Notes: generated by a model from the sequence alone, not told the origin. A stretch of DNA of 64,000 bases from Pseudomonas graminis (GCF_004364335.1 NZ_SOCR01000008.1:186001-250000); one strand, 5' to 3'; shown: positions 34,545 to 43,142, counted from the first letter of the stretch. Program-made: numbers and translations.

Positions 34545-34955
34545 TCAAGATAGTTGTTGTTCGACTGCAACGAACCCCGGCACATGGGCCTTGATCGCAC
34601 TGAGCAGTTCTTCCTTGCTGAACGGTTTGGTCAAAAACTGATCGGAACCGACGATGCGCCCCTTGGCCTTGTCGAACAGCCCGTCCCTTGAGGACAGCAT
34701 GATCACCGGCGTGGACTTGAACGCCCGGTTGTTCTTGATCAGCGCGCACGTCTGGTACCCGTCGAGCCTGGGCATCATGATGTCGACGAAGATGATTCTG
34801 GGATGATTGTCGGCAATCTTGGCCAGTGCGTCGAAGCCGTCGATGGCGGTGATCACTTCACAGCCGACGTTTTTCAGCAGCGTCTCGGCGGTGCGACGAA
34901 TCGTCCGGGAGTCGTCGATGACCATCACTTTCAATGGGGCTGAATGCTGTTCCAT
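34545..34955 (-). CDS. pilG: Response regulator PilG
   Basis: CheY-like receiver, 136 residues (135 in P. aeruginosa). The acidic pair is in VMVIDDSRTIRR, phospho-acceptor Asp near 58 in IFVDIMMPRLDGYQTC, Ser/Thr in VIMLSSRDG and Lys in FLTKPFSKEEL. The ATG at 34955 gives the family N-terminus MEQHSAPLKV; the frame stays open further upstream but that part is not PilG-like. It is the first gene of the pilGHIJ-chpAC operon and is divergent from gshB; the 241-base gap must hold both promoters. Confidence 0.94.
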   Translation of the reverse strand: MEQHSAPLKVMVIDDSRTIRRTAETLLKNVGCEVITAIDGFDALAKIADNHPRIIFVDIMMPRLDGYQTCALIKNNRAFKSTPVIMLSSRDGLFDKAKGRIVGSDQFLTKPFSKEELLSAIKAHVPGFVAVEQQLS

Positions 34956-35196
34956 ATCTGCTCTACCATCGCCGCGGCGAATCAGATGGGGTGCCTTCTG
35001 CCGGGCATCTGGTTGTGGGTCGGGGTCATCGGGAGGCGCCAGAGACAGCTGGCGCGACACCGGATGCCGAGCCTTTTTAGCACACTCTCCACGGTCAATC
35101 CATAAAGCCTTGCCCCTTGACCCAAAGCCGGCGCGGCGCCACCCTGACGCCTATTTTCGGCCTGTCTTGGCCATTACCGATCAGAGGATATTACCC

Positions 35197-36150
35197 ATGA
35201 GCATTCGCCTGGGAATCGTCATGGACCCCATCGAGCGCATCTCCTATAAAAAGGACAGCTCGCTGGCCATGCTCCTGGCAGCGCAAGCCCGCGGCTGGTC
35301 GTTGTTCTACATGGAGCAGCACGACCTGTACCAGGACGCCGGTCAGGCCCGCGCCCGCATGAAACCGCTGAAAGTCTTCGCCGACCCGGCCCACTGGTTC
35401 GAGCTGGACGCCGAAGTCGACAGCGGTCTGGACGACCTCGACGTGATCCTGATGCGCAAGGATCCGCCGTTCGACATGGAGTTCGTTTACTCCACCTATC
35501 TGCTCGAACAAGCCGAGCGGGCTGGCGTACTGGTGGTCAACAAGCCGCAAAGCCTGCGTGACTGCAACGAGAAGTTGTTCGCCACGCTGTTTCCGCAGTG
35601 CACGCCGCCGACGCTGGTCAGCCGCCGCGCGGACATCATTCGCGGATTCGCAGCCAAGCACGGTGACGTCATTCTCAAGCCGCTGGACGGCATGGGCGGC
35701 GCGTCGATCTTCCGCCACCGCGTCGGTGATCCGAACCTGTCGGTGATTCTGGAAACCCTGACCAAGCACGGCCATGAGCAGATCATGGCGCAGGCGTATC
35801 TTCCCGCGATCAAAGACGGTGACAAGCGCATCCTGATGGTTGACGGCGAACCTGTGCCGTATTGCCTGGCGCGCATCCCGGCCGCCGGCGAAACCCGAGG
35901 CAATCTGGCCGCGGGCGGGCGTGGCGAAGCCCGTCCCCTGACGGACCGCGACCGCTGGATCGCTGCAGAGATCGGCCCGACACTGCGGGAAAAAGGCCTG
36001 CTGTTCGTAGGCCTGGACGTGATTGGCGAGTACCTGACCGAGATCAACGTTACCAGCCCGACCTGCATCCGCGAGATCGACAACGCGTTCGGGACGGACA
36101 TCGGTGGCATGTTGATGGATGTGATCGAGAAGAAGCTGCAGAAGGTCTAG
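35197..36150 (+). CDS. gshB: Glutathione synthetase
   Basis: ATP-grasp ligase that joins gamma-glutamylcysteine and glycine; 317 residues, normal length. Key segments: RLGIVMDPIERISYKKDSS at the N-terminus, VLMRKDPPFDMEFVYSTYLLE-like region near 90, DVILKPLDGMGGASIF near 160 (ATP-binding loop), RILMVDGEPVPYCLARIPA near 210, and the magnesium/glycine site VGLDVIGEYLTEINVTSPT near 275. The start ATG has AGAGGA ten bases upstream; longer in-frame starts lie inside the pilG region. Confidence 0.97.
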   Translation: MSIRLGIVMDPIERISYKKDSSLAMLLAAQARGWSLFYMEQHDLYQDAGQARARMKPLKVFADPAHWFELDAEVDSGLDDLDVILMRKDPPFDMEFVYSTYLLEQAERAGVLVVNKPQSLRDCNEKLFATLFPQCTPPTLVSRRADIIRGFAAKHGDVILKPLDGMGGASIFRHRVGDPNLSVILETLTKHGHEQIMAQAYLPAIKDGDKRILMVDGEPVPYCLARIPAAGETRGNLAAGGRGEARPLTDRDRWIAAEIGPTLREKGLLFVGLDVIGEYLTEINVTSPTCIREIDNAFGTDIGGMLMDVIEKKLQKV

Positions 36151-36160
36151 CCGCGACGTT

Positions 36161-36293
36161 GTAGGAGCGTGGCTTGTCCCGCGATCTGCCGGAAACCGGC
36201 AGCAAATCTGGCGAATACGGCATATCGGGTGTACCGCAGTTGCCGGTTTTGCGACGGGTTCCCCGCCGTTCGCGGGACAAGCCACGCTCCTAC
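36161..36293. repeat. REPIN-like element, family C
   Basis: Arms GTAGGAGCGTGGCTTGTCCC-GCGA (36161-) and the inverted copy ending at 36293 belong to a third REP type. The loop contains a perfect internal hairpin CTGCCGG-AAA-CCGGCAG (36186-36202). It fills most of the 278-base gap between gshB and the tonB-like gene. Confidence 0.88.
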
Positions 36294-36428
36294 AGGGGAC
36301 GGCACCTCCCGCTAATCGGCCCAGCTGTATCAAACGCCAGGCAAGTCCTGACATTGCGTTATCATGCGCGGCCTGAATTTTTGCGCTAGGTGAGTAGTAA
36401 TGCTGGCACATGTGCTGCCGGAGCGTGG

Positions 36429-37331
36429 ATGAACGCTGCGGTCGACGATGATCTTCCCCTGTCCCTGACCCGCACTGGCGTGCGCCCTGCCGATCGCCTC
36501 GGGTTTACCCTGATGATCGCCGCACTGGTGCATCTGGCGGTCATCCTTGGCGTCGGTTTCACCTACGTCAAACCGGAAAAGATCAGCCAGACCCTCGAGA
36601 TCACCCTCGCCCCCTTCAGAAGCGACACCAAGCCCAAGGACGCTGACTTCCTCGCCCAGGAAAACCAGCAGGGCAGCGGCACCCTCGACAAGAAAGCGGT
36701 GCCCAAGACCACCGAAATCGCTCCGTATCAAGACAACCAGATCAACAAGGTGACGCCACCGCCTGCCGCCAAACCGGTGATCAAGCAGGACGCGCCGAAG
36801 ACTGCCGTCGCCACAAAGGCCCAGTCCCCGCAAAAGACCGTCGCCAAGCGCGACGAGGTCAAGCCGGAAGAACAGAAGAAAGTCGCGCCGACCATCGACA
36901 GCACACAGCTGAACAGCGAAATCGCCAGCCTCGAAGCCGAGCTGGCGGACGAACAGCAGGCCTACGCCAAGCGTCCGAAGATCCACCGCCTCAGTGCGGC
37001 GTCGACCATGCGCGACAAGGGCGCCTGGTACAAGGAAGACTGGCGCAAGAAAATCGAGCGCATCGGCAACCTGAACTATCCGGACGAAGCGCGGCGCAAG
37101 CAGATCTACGGCAGCCTGCGGATGATGGTGTCGATCAATCGCGACGGCTCCCTGTACGAAGTGCTGATTCTTGAATCATCAGGCCAGCCACTGCTGGATC
37201 AGGCGGCGCAGAAGATTGTCCGGCTGGCCGCACCATTTGCGCCGTTCAGTGGCGATCTGGCCGATATCGACCGGCTGGAGATCATCCGCACCTGGAAATT
37301 CGCGCGCGGGGACAAGCTGTCGAGTAATTGA
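36429..37331 (+). CDS. TonB-family energy transducer (TonB3-like)
   Basis: Inner-membrane-anchored TonB protein of 300 residues. A single transmembrane helix spans about 28-50 (GFTLMIAALVHLAVILGV). A Lys/Pro-rich periplasmic region follows, then a coiled-coil-prone stretch near 155-185 (NSEIASLEAELADEQQAYAKR). The C-terminal TonB domain is about 215-298 (YPDEARRKQIYGSLRMMVSI, LILESSGQPLLDQAA). In P. aeruginosa the gene at this position, tonB3, affects twitching and pilus assembly, which suits the nearby pil-chp cluster. GGAG lies eight bases before the ATG; a GTG at 36390 is less likely. Confidence 0.88.
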   Translation: MNAAVDDDLPLSLTRTGVRPADRLGFTLMIAALVHLAVILGVGFTYVKPEKISQTLEITLAPFRSDTKPKDADFLAQENQQGSGTLDKKAVPKTTEIAPYQDNQINKVTPPPAAKPVIKQDAPKTAVATKAQSPQKTVAKRDEVKPEEQKKVAPTIDSTQLNSEIASLEAELADEQQAYAKRPKIHRLSAASTMRDKGAWYKEDWRKKIERIGNLNYPDEARRKQIYGSLRMMVSINRDGSLYEVLILESSGQPLLDQAAQKIVRLAAPFAPFSGDLADIDRLEIIRTWKFARGDKLSSN

Positions 37332-37438
37332 TCAGCCGATCCCGCGCAATATGAAACCTGACCTGCGTCGCGATTTATCCGCCCGCGAGTTGATTCTGCC
37401 AGTTGTCACAACAGCCCCGCGACGCCACACTAGGGCTC

Positions 37439-38008
37439 ATGAAAAACGTCTCTCCGTCGTACCTCAAACACCAGTTTCTGATCGCCATGCCCCACATGCA
37501 CGATGAGAACTTCGCTCAGACCTTGACCTACATCGTCGAGCACAATGCCAATGGCGCCATGGGCCTGATCATCAACCGACCGCAAAGCCTGTCGCTGGCA
37601 GACATTCTTGAACAACTGCGCCCCGAGTTGCCACCACCCGAGCGGTGCAAGCACATGCCCATTCATCTCGGCGGCCCGGTGCAGACCGATCGCGGCTTTG
37701 TCCTGCACCCTTCCGGCCAGGTGTTTCAGGCGACCGTGGACCTGGGCGGCATTTCGCTCTCGACCTCACAAGACGTCCTCTTCTCCATCGCAGACGGTTA
37801 CGGCCCTGATCAAAATCTGATCACCCTCGGCTATGCCGGTTGGGACGCCGGCCAGCTTGACGCCGAGTTTGCAGCCAACGCGTGGCTCAACTGCGCGTTT
37901 GACCCGGCGATCCTGTTCGAGGTGGAAAGCGAAGACCGCCTCGACGCCGCTGCCGCCAAACTGGGCGTTAACCTGAGTCTGTTGACCAGCCAGGCGGGCC
38001 ACGCCTGA
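37439..38008 (+). CDS. algH: AlgH/YqgE family protein
   Basis: UPF0301 protein of 189 residues. Family motifs: LKHQFLIAMPHMHDENFAQTLTYI at the N-terminus, GAMGLIINRP near 40, LGGPVQTDRGFVLH near 75 and LGYAGWDAGQLDAE near 128. AlgH was linked to alginate regulation in P. aeruginosa; the biochemical role is not established. Its stop codon overlaps the ruvX start (TGATG), so the two are co-translated. Confidence 0.94.
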   Translation: MKNVSPSYLKHQFLIAMPHMHDENFAQTLTYIVEHNANGAMGLIINRPQSLSLADILEQLRPELPPPERCKHMPIHLGGPVQTDRGFVLHPSGQVFQATVDLGGISLSTSQDVLFSIADGYGPDQNLITLGYAGWDAGQLDAEFAANAWLNCAFDPAILFEVESEDRLDAAAAKLGVNLSLLTSQAGHA

Positions 38009-38445
38009 TGGCCGGACTGCGCCTGTTGCTGGGGTTCGACTATGGCACCAAACAGATCGGTGTGGCGGTCGGCCAAGTGATCACCGGCCACGCCCGCGAG
38101 CTCTGCACATTGAAAGCGCAGAATGGCGTGCCGGACTGGGACAAGGTGCAGGCGCTGATCACCGAGTGGAAACCGGACGCCATTGTGGTCGGCCTGCCGC
38201 TGAACATGGACGGCACGGCGAGCGAGATGAGCGCACGGGCCGAGAAGTTCTCGCGCAAGCTCAATGGCCGCTTCAACCTGCCGGTCTACACCCACGACGA
38301 ACGCCTGACCACCTTTGAAGCCAAGGGCGAACGCGCCTCTCGCGGCCAGCACGGCAGCTACCGGGACAATCCCGTGGACGCCATCGCCGCAGCGCTTCTG
38401 CTGCAAAGCTGGCTGGAAGCCAACACCGCGCTGTTTGAAACCTGA
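38008..38445 (+). CDS. ruvX: Putative pre-16S rRNA nuclease / Holliday junction resolvase YqgF
   Basis: RNase H-fold nuclease of 145 residues. The acidic catalytic residues lie in LLGFDYGTKQIGVAVG (D10), IVVGLPLNMDGTASEM (near 72) and NPVDAIAAALLLQSWL (D near 127). YTHDERLTTFEA is also typical. Known for 5' maturation of 16S rRNA. It sits between algH and pyrR as in other pseudomonads. Confidence 0.95.
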   Translation: MAGLRLLLGFDYGTKQIGVAVGQVITGHARELCTLKAQNGVPDWDKVQALITEWKPDAIVVGLPLNMDGTASEMSARAEKFSRKLNGRFNLPVYTHDERLTTFEAKGERASRGQHGSYRDNPVDAIAAALLLQSWLEANTALFET

Positions 38446-38474
38446 TCCATCTACGCTGAACCGAATTCGATTTA

Positions 38475-38504
38475 CCCCGGACGTTCGTGCAGCGCACGCC
38501 GGGG
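38475..38504 (+). promoter_or_regulatory. Strong hairpin in front of pyrR
   Basis: Stem CCCCGG-(A)-CGT paired with ACG-CCGGGG, nine base pairs with one bulged A and an 11-base loop. It ends eight bases before the AAGGAG ribosome site of pyrR. No T-run follows, so it is not a standard terminator; it could influence pyrR translation or mRNA processing. Confidence 0.5.
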
Positions 38505-38521
38505 CACCTGAAGGAGCAACC

Positions 38522-39043
38522 ATGAGCCTGCCAAATCCCGCCGAACTGATCAGCCAGATGGCGATTGATCTCGACGCGCATCTGAACAAACGCGGCATCC
38601 AGGAGCCTCGTTTCATCGGCATTCGCACCGGTGGCGTGTGGGTCGCGCAGGCGCTGCTTGAGGCCCTCAACATTCAGTCGCCGCTCGGCACGCTGGACGT
38701 CTCCTTTTATCGCGACGACTTCAGCCAGAACGGCCTGCACCCGCAAGTGCGCCCTTCGGAGCTTCCGTTCGAAATCGAAGGCCAGCACCTGGTGCTGATC
38801 GATGACGTGCTCATGAGCGGGCGCACCATTCGTGCGGCGCTCAACGAACTGTTCGATTACGGTCGCCCGGCCAGCGTGACCCTGGTGTCGCTGCTGGATC
38901 TGGACGCCGCCGACCTGCCGATCCGGCCGAATGTGACGGGTGCGACGCTGTCACTGGGGCCGAACGAGCGGGTCAAGCTGTCCGGACCCACGCCGCTGAC
39001 GCTCGAACTGCAAGACCTTTCAACCGATTCCGCCGCCCTCTAA
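38522..39043 (+). CDS. pyrR: Bifunctional pyr operon regulator / uracil phosphoribosyltransferase PyrR
   Basis: Type I phosphoribosyltransferase-fold protein, 173 residues. The PRPP-binding motif is VLIDDVLMSGRTIRAAL near residue 95. The N-terminus has RGIQEPRFIGIRTGGVWVAQAL, and LLDLDAADLPIRPNVTG near 128 is typical of PyrR. In Pseudomonas PyrR affects pyrimidine gene expression by a route that differs from Bacillus attenuation. It precedes pyrB by 12 bases. AAGGAG lies six bases before the ATG. Confidence 0.95.
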   Translation: MSLPNPAELISQMAIDLDAHLNKRGIQEPRFIGIRTGGVWVAQALLEALNIQSPLGTLDVSFYRDDFSQNGLHPQVRPSELPFEIEGQHLVLIDDVLMSGRTIRAALNELFDYGRPASVTLVSLLDLDAADLPIRPNVTGATLSLGPNERVKLSGPTPLTLELQDLSTDSAAL

Positions 39044-39055
39044 GAGTCCTTTGCG

Positions 39056-40060
39056 ATGACGCCTCTCGACGCCAAGCGCCCGCTGCAACTGAACCATCAG
39101 GGCCAGCTGCAACATTTTCTCTCCCTCGACGGTTTGCCCCGCGAACTGCTCACCGAAATCCTCGACACCGCCGATTCTTTCCTGGAAGTCGGCGCGCGGG
39201 CGGTGAAGAAGGTCCCGTTGCTGCGCGGCAAGACCGTGTGCAACGTGTTCTTCGAAAACTCGACCCGCACCCGCACCACGTTCGAGCTGGCGGCGCAAAG
39301 GTTGTCGGCGGACGTCATCACCCTGAACGTATCGACATCCTCGACCAGCAAGGGCGAGACGCTGTTCGATACGCTGCGCAACCTTGAGGCCATGGCCGCC
39401 GATATGTTCGTCGTGCGCCACGGCGACTCCGGTGCAGCCCACTTCATCGCTGAACATGTCAGCCCGCAGGTGGCAATCATCAACGGCGGCGACGGCCGTC
39501 ATGCGCACCCGACCCAGGGCATGCTCGACATGCTGACCATCCGTCGTCACAAGGGCAATTTCGAAAACCTCTCGGTGGCGATCGTCGGCGATATCCTGCA
39601 TTCCCGCGTGGCGCGCTCGAACATGATCGCGCTCAAAGCGCTGGGCTGCCCGGACATCCGCGTGGTCGCGCCGAAAACCCTGCTGCCGGTGGGCGTCGAG
39701 CAGTACGGGGTGAAGGTGTACACCGACCTGACCGAAGGCCTGAAGGATGTCGATGTGGTGATCATGTTGCGTCTGCAACGCGAGCGCATGTCGGGCGGCC
39801 TGCTGCCGAGCGAGGGTGAGTTCTACCGATTGTTCGGCCTGACCACTGCGCGCCTGGCCGGCGCCAAGCCCGACGCCATCGTGATGCACCCGGGCCCGAT
39901 TAATCGGGGCGTGGAGATCGAATCGGCGGTGGCCGACGGCCCTCATTCGGTGATTCTCAACCAAGTGACCTACGGCATTGCGGTGCGCATGGCCGTGTTG
40001 TCCATGGCCATGAGTGGCCAAACCGCACAACGTCAGTTCGAGCAGGAGATCGCCCAGTGA
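39056..40060 (+). CDS. pyrB: Aspartate carbamoyltransferase catalytic chain
   Basis: Forms N-carbamoyl-aspartate from carbamoyl phosphate and aspartate, first committed step of pyrimidine synthesis; 334 residues. The carbamoyl-phosphate site is FFENSTRTRTTFELAAQRL near residue 65, and the TSSTSKGETLFDTLRNLEAM loop and MHPGPINRGVEI near 280 are intact. The extended N-terminus before SLDGL is typical of the Pseudomonas class A enzyme, which assembles with PyrC'. It overlaps pyrC' by four bases (ATGA). Confidence 0.97.
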   Translation: MTPLDAKRPLQLNHQGQLQHFLSLDGLPRELLTEILDTADSFLEVGARAVKKVPLLRGKTVCNVFFENSTRTRTTFELAAQRLSADVITLNVSTSSTSKGETLFDTLRNLEAMAADMFVVRHGDSGAAHFIAEHVSPQVAIINGGDGRHAHPTQGMLDMLTIRRHKGNFENLSVAIVGDILHSRVARSNMIALKALGCPDIRVVAPKTLLPVGVEQYGVKVYTDLTEGLKDVDVVIMLRLQRERMSGGLLPSEGEFYRLFGLTTARLAGAKPDAIVMHPGPINRGVEIESAVADGPHSVILNQVTYGIAVRMAVLSMAMSGQTAQRQFEQEIAQ

Positions 40061-41328
40061 AGTTCAGCATCCTCGGCGCTCGCGTCATCGACCCTGTCAG
40101 CGGTCTGGATCAAGTCACCGACATCCATCTTGAAGCGGGCAAGGTTCTCGCCCTCGGCGCGGCCCCTGCCGGCTTCAGCCCGACGGAAACCATCGACGCT
40201 GCTGGCCTGATCGCCGCACCCGGCCTGGTCGACCTGAACGTGTCGTTGCGCGAGCCGGGTTACAGCCGCAAGGGCAACATTGCCAGCGAAACCCGCGCCG
40301 CAGCAGCCGGCGGCGTCACCAGCCTGTGTTGTCCGCCGCGTACCAAACCGGTGCTCGACACCTCCGCCGTCGCCGAGCTTATCCTCGACCGCGCACGCGA
40401 AGCCGGCCACAGCAAGGTGTTCCCGATCGGCGCGCTGAGCAAGGGTCTGGAAGGCGAGCAATTGGCGGAGCTGATTGCCCTGCGCGACGCTGGTTGCGTT
40501 GGGTTCACCAACGGTATGGTCAATTTCCGAAGCAATCGCACGCTGTGCCGTGCCCTCGAATACGCGGCGACGTTTGACCTGACCGTGATTTTCAACTCCC
40601 AGGATCACGACCTTGCTGAAGGCGGTCTGGCCCACGACGGCCCGACGGCTGCGTTCCTTGGCTTGCCGGGCATTCCGGAAACGGCTGAAACGGTGGCGCT
40701 GGCGCGGGACTTGTTGCTGGTCGAGCAAAGCGGTGTGCGCGCGCACTTCACGCAGCTGACCAGTGCGCGCGGTGTGGCGTTGATTGCCCAGGCGCAGGCA
40801 CGCGGCCTGCCGGTGACGGCGGATGCGGCGCTGTATCAGTTGATCCTGACCGACGAGGCGCTGACGGGCTTCTCCAGCCTCTATCACGTGCAGCCGCCGT
40901 TGCGCACACGTGCCGACCGCGACGCGCTGCGTGAAGCGGTGAAGTCAGGTGTGGTGCAGGCGATCTCCAGTCATCACCAGCCCCATGAGCGTGATGCGAA
41001 GCTGGCCCCGTTCGGCGCGACCGAGCCGGGCATCAGCAGCGTGGAGTTGTTGCTGCCACTGGCAATGACGCTGGTCGAAGACGGCCTGCTGGACCTGCCG
41101 ACGCTGCTGGCACGCCTCAGCTCAGGACCCGCCGCTGCGCTGCGCCTGCCCGCCGGAACCCTGACCGCCGGCTCGCCTGCGGATCTTGTGCTGTTCGATC
41201 CTGCTGCCTCGACGGTGGCAGGCGAGAAGTGGCTGTCGAAAGGCGAGAACTGCCCGTTCCTCGGCCATTGCCTGCCGAGCGCGGTGAGGTACACGTTTGT
41301 GGATGGGCGGATTAGCTATAACGGGTGA
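40057..41328 (+). CDS. pyrC': Dihydroorotase-like ATCase assembly subunit PyrC' (non-catalytic)
   Basis: 423-residue dihydroorotase homologue. Active enzymes carry His-x-His in the first metal motif (DxHxHxRxPG); here it reads DLNVSLREPG, so both ligands are replaced (N61, S63). The later metal motif normally close to TDHAPH reads SSHHQPHE, and the region usually containing further His ligands reads TADAALYQL. This matches the known pseudo-DHOase that is required to assemble the dodecameric aspartate transcarbamoylase of Pseudomonas. A catalytic pyrC must lie elsewhere in the genome. Frame and length are otherwise normal. Confidence 0.93.
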   Translation: MKFSILGARVIDPVSGLDQVTDIHLEAGKVLALGAAPAGFSPTETIDAAGLIAAPGLVDLNVSLREPGYSRKGNIASETRAAAAGGVTSLCCPPRTKPVLDTSAVAELILDRAREAGHSKVFPIGALSKGLEGEQLAELIALRDAGCVGFTNGMVNFRSNRTLCRALEYAATFDLTVIFNSQDHDLAEGGLAHDGPTAAFLGLPGIPETAETVALARDLLLVEQSGVRAHFTQLTSARGVALIAQAQARGLPVTADAALYQLILTDEALTGFSSLYHVQPPLRTRADRDALREAVKSGVVQAISSHHQPHERDAKLAPFGATEPGISSVELLLPLAMTLVEDGLLDLPTLLARLSSGPAAALRLPAGTLTAGSPADLVLFDPAASTVAGEKWLSKGENCPFLGHCLPSAVRYTFVDGRISYNG

Positions 41329-41638
41329 TTCATTACAACTGATCCACATCGCAGTGGATTCCTGCCTCACGGAACTGCAACTGACACACCCAAATACGTA
41401 GGAGCCGGCTTGCTGGCGAACGCGATCGGTCATGCACATCATCTGTGACTGATCCATCTTGTTCGCCAGCAAGCCGGCTCCTACAGGGTGTTGCGATCGA
41501 CGCAGGCTACGCACCTCTCGTGTAGGAGCGCGCTTGCCCGCGAATGGATTCACGCCCCCCACGAAGACGAAACTGACACCTGCAGACGGATTCACAGGGT
41601 GCTGCCTGCAACGCGGGTTACGCGGTCGGCACGGTCAG
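41329..41638. repeat. Intergenic REP block: family A REPIN and single family B unit
   Basis: This 310-base gap between convergent pyrC' and the TM2 gene has a complete family A REPIN at 41398-41484 and one unpaired family B head at 41522-41544. No gene or terminator is recognised. Confidence 0.88.
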
Positions 41639-42055
41639 TTATCGGCGGGCGTTCTTCACCGAGATCTGATCATTCAGCGTCCAGAAGTCGTACAGCACGC
41701 CCAGCAGCGCCAAACCTCCCGTGAACAGGTAAATGATCCCGGTGATCCATTTGCCCTGATACATCCGGTGCACGCCGAACACGCCCAAAAAGGTCAGCAG
41801 AATCCAGGCGAGACTGTAATCGGTCGAGCCTGCGTTGAATCGCAGGTCCGCTTCCCGGTCCATCGCCGGGATCAGGAACAGGTCGATCAGCCAGCCAATG
41901 CCGAACAGACCCAGCGTGAAAAACCAGATCGTACCGGTGACCGGCTTGCCGTAATAAAACCGGTGGGCGCCGGTAAACCCCACAATCCAGAGCAGATAGC
42001 CCATGACCTTGCTGTGGGTGTCCGGACGCTGAACGTCGGGTTGATAGGTGTTCAT
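41639..42055 (-). CDS. TM2-domain membrane protein with two tandem TM2 units
   Basis: Small membrane protein of 138 residues. Two similar halves are visible. Residues about 18-62 contain LLWIVGFTGAHRFYYGKPVTG and then FGIGWLIDLFLI. Residues about 82-128 contain LLTFLGVFGVHRMYQGKWITG and then LALLGVLYDFWTLN. Each has the TM2 pattern of Gly-x-His-Arg-x-Tyr-x-Gly-Lys followed by a second helix ending in Asp. The role is unknown. The ATG at 42055 has GAGG six bases upstream. It is divergent from the NlpC/P60 gene. Confidence 0.87.
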   Translation of the reverse strand: MNTYQPDVQRPDTHSKVMGYLLWIVGFTGAHRFYYGKPVTGTIWFFTLGLFGIGWLIDLFLIPAMDREADLRFNAGSTDYSLAWILLTFLGVFGVHRMYQGKWITGIIYLFTGGLALLGVLYDFWTLNDQISVKNARR

Positions 42056-42305
42056 TGTTGACCTCGCCTGCTGCAATAGAAAAAAATATGCGTAAGTTTT
42101 GTGACTTTCGTGACGCCGTCCGACGTATGGCTTGAACCTCTTTTCAATCGTGCAAACCCTTGTTCTGCAACGTGATCAGCACACTGAGATGACGATTCTG
42201 CAGCCAAAACTGACTTTAAGGGCAGTAAATTGTTCGACAAGGGGGCTCAGAATTTCGCAAAAAGCTGTTATAAAGTTGCGCGCTGACCAACAAGAGCCCT
42301 GCCTA

Positions 42306-43037
42306 ATGCGTCCATTTTTCAAGACATGGCTGACTATTTGTCTATTTATGCCACTGGCCGCCCACGCCACCAATCGTGAGCAAACGCTTCCACCGAGCTT
42401 CACCGGTTTCACCGCCAGGTCCGAGTCGCCGGAATCCGTTTCACGCAACATCGCCGCTCAACGGGCTGCAATGGCTGCACTGGAACAGACGGCTACTCCA
42501 CTCGAGACCTCTGGCAAGCGAGCCAAAGCTGTTAAAGGCAAACCGTCCCGCAGCACTCGCAAGATTTCGCAGAACACTGTCGCCCTGGCCAACACGGCGC
42601 AGATGGGTACCAAACAGAGCAGCACCGTGGTCAACCGTGCCGTTAACGCCATCGGTACACCTTATCGTTGGGGCGGCACCAGCCCAACAAAAGGGTTCGA
42701 CTGCAGCGGACTGGTTAAATATGCCTTCAACGACGTGAGCGAAGTCGATTTGCCGCGCACGTCCAACGCCATGGCCGAAGGTCACGGGCAAAAGGTAGAC
42801 CGCAAGGATTTGAAGCCTGGCGACTTGCTGTTCTTCAACATCAAGAGCCGCACGGTCAACCACGTTGCGATCTACCTCGGCAACGACCGATTCGTTCACG
42901 CGCCACGCCGTGGCAAGTCCGTGACGATAGACACGCTGAAGAAGCCGTACTGGGACAGCCATTACGTCGTCGCCAAGCGTGTGCTGCCAAAGCAGCCGCC
43001 GAGCCAGAAGGGCACCGTGCGCATCGCCCAGCGTTAA
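42306..43037 (+). CDS. NlpC/P60 family cell-wall peptidase
   Basis: Exported C40 peptidase of 243 residues that probably cuts peptide cross-links or stems of peptidoglycan. A signal peptide is at 1-20 (FFKTWLTICLFMPLAAHA). A basic, Ser/Thr-rich linker runs to about 105, then the catalytic domain: Cys in GFDCSGLVKYAF (about 138), first His in VNHVAIYLGNDRFVHAP (about 185) and a second near the end of that motif. The N-terminus is not lipidated (no lipobox Cys). It is convergent with pilT. Confidence 0.9.
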   Translation: MRPFFKTWLTICLFMPLAAHATNREQTLPPSFTGFTARSESPESVSRNIAAQRAAMAALEQTATPLETSGKRAKAVKGKPSRSTRKISQNTVALANTAQMGTKQSSTVVNRAVNAIGTPYRWGGTSPTKGFDCSGLVKYAFNDVSEVDLPRTSNAMAEGHGQKVDRKDLKPGDLLFFNIKSRTVNHVAIYLGNDRFVHAPRRGKSVTIDTLKKPYWDSHYVVAKRVLPKQPPSQKGTVRIAQR

Positions 43038-43056
43038 AATCTCCACGCAACTCAAT

Positions 43057-43142
43057 GTAGGAGCGCGCTTGCCCGCGATTGCAATCTGTCAGCTGAACAT
43101 CTTTGGCTGATACACCGCAATCGCAGGCACGCGCGCTCCTAC
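43057..43142. repeat. REPIN, family B (degenerate tail)
   Basis: Head GTAGGAGCGCGCTTGCCCGC at 43057; the tail 43120-43142 has GCAGGCACGCGCGC instead of GCGGGCAAGCGCGC. It lies between convergent NlpC/P60 and pilT. Confidence 0.85.
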
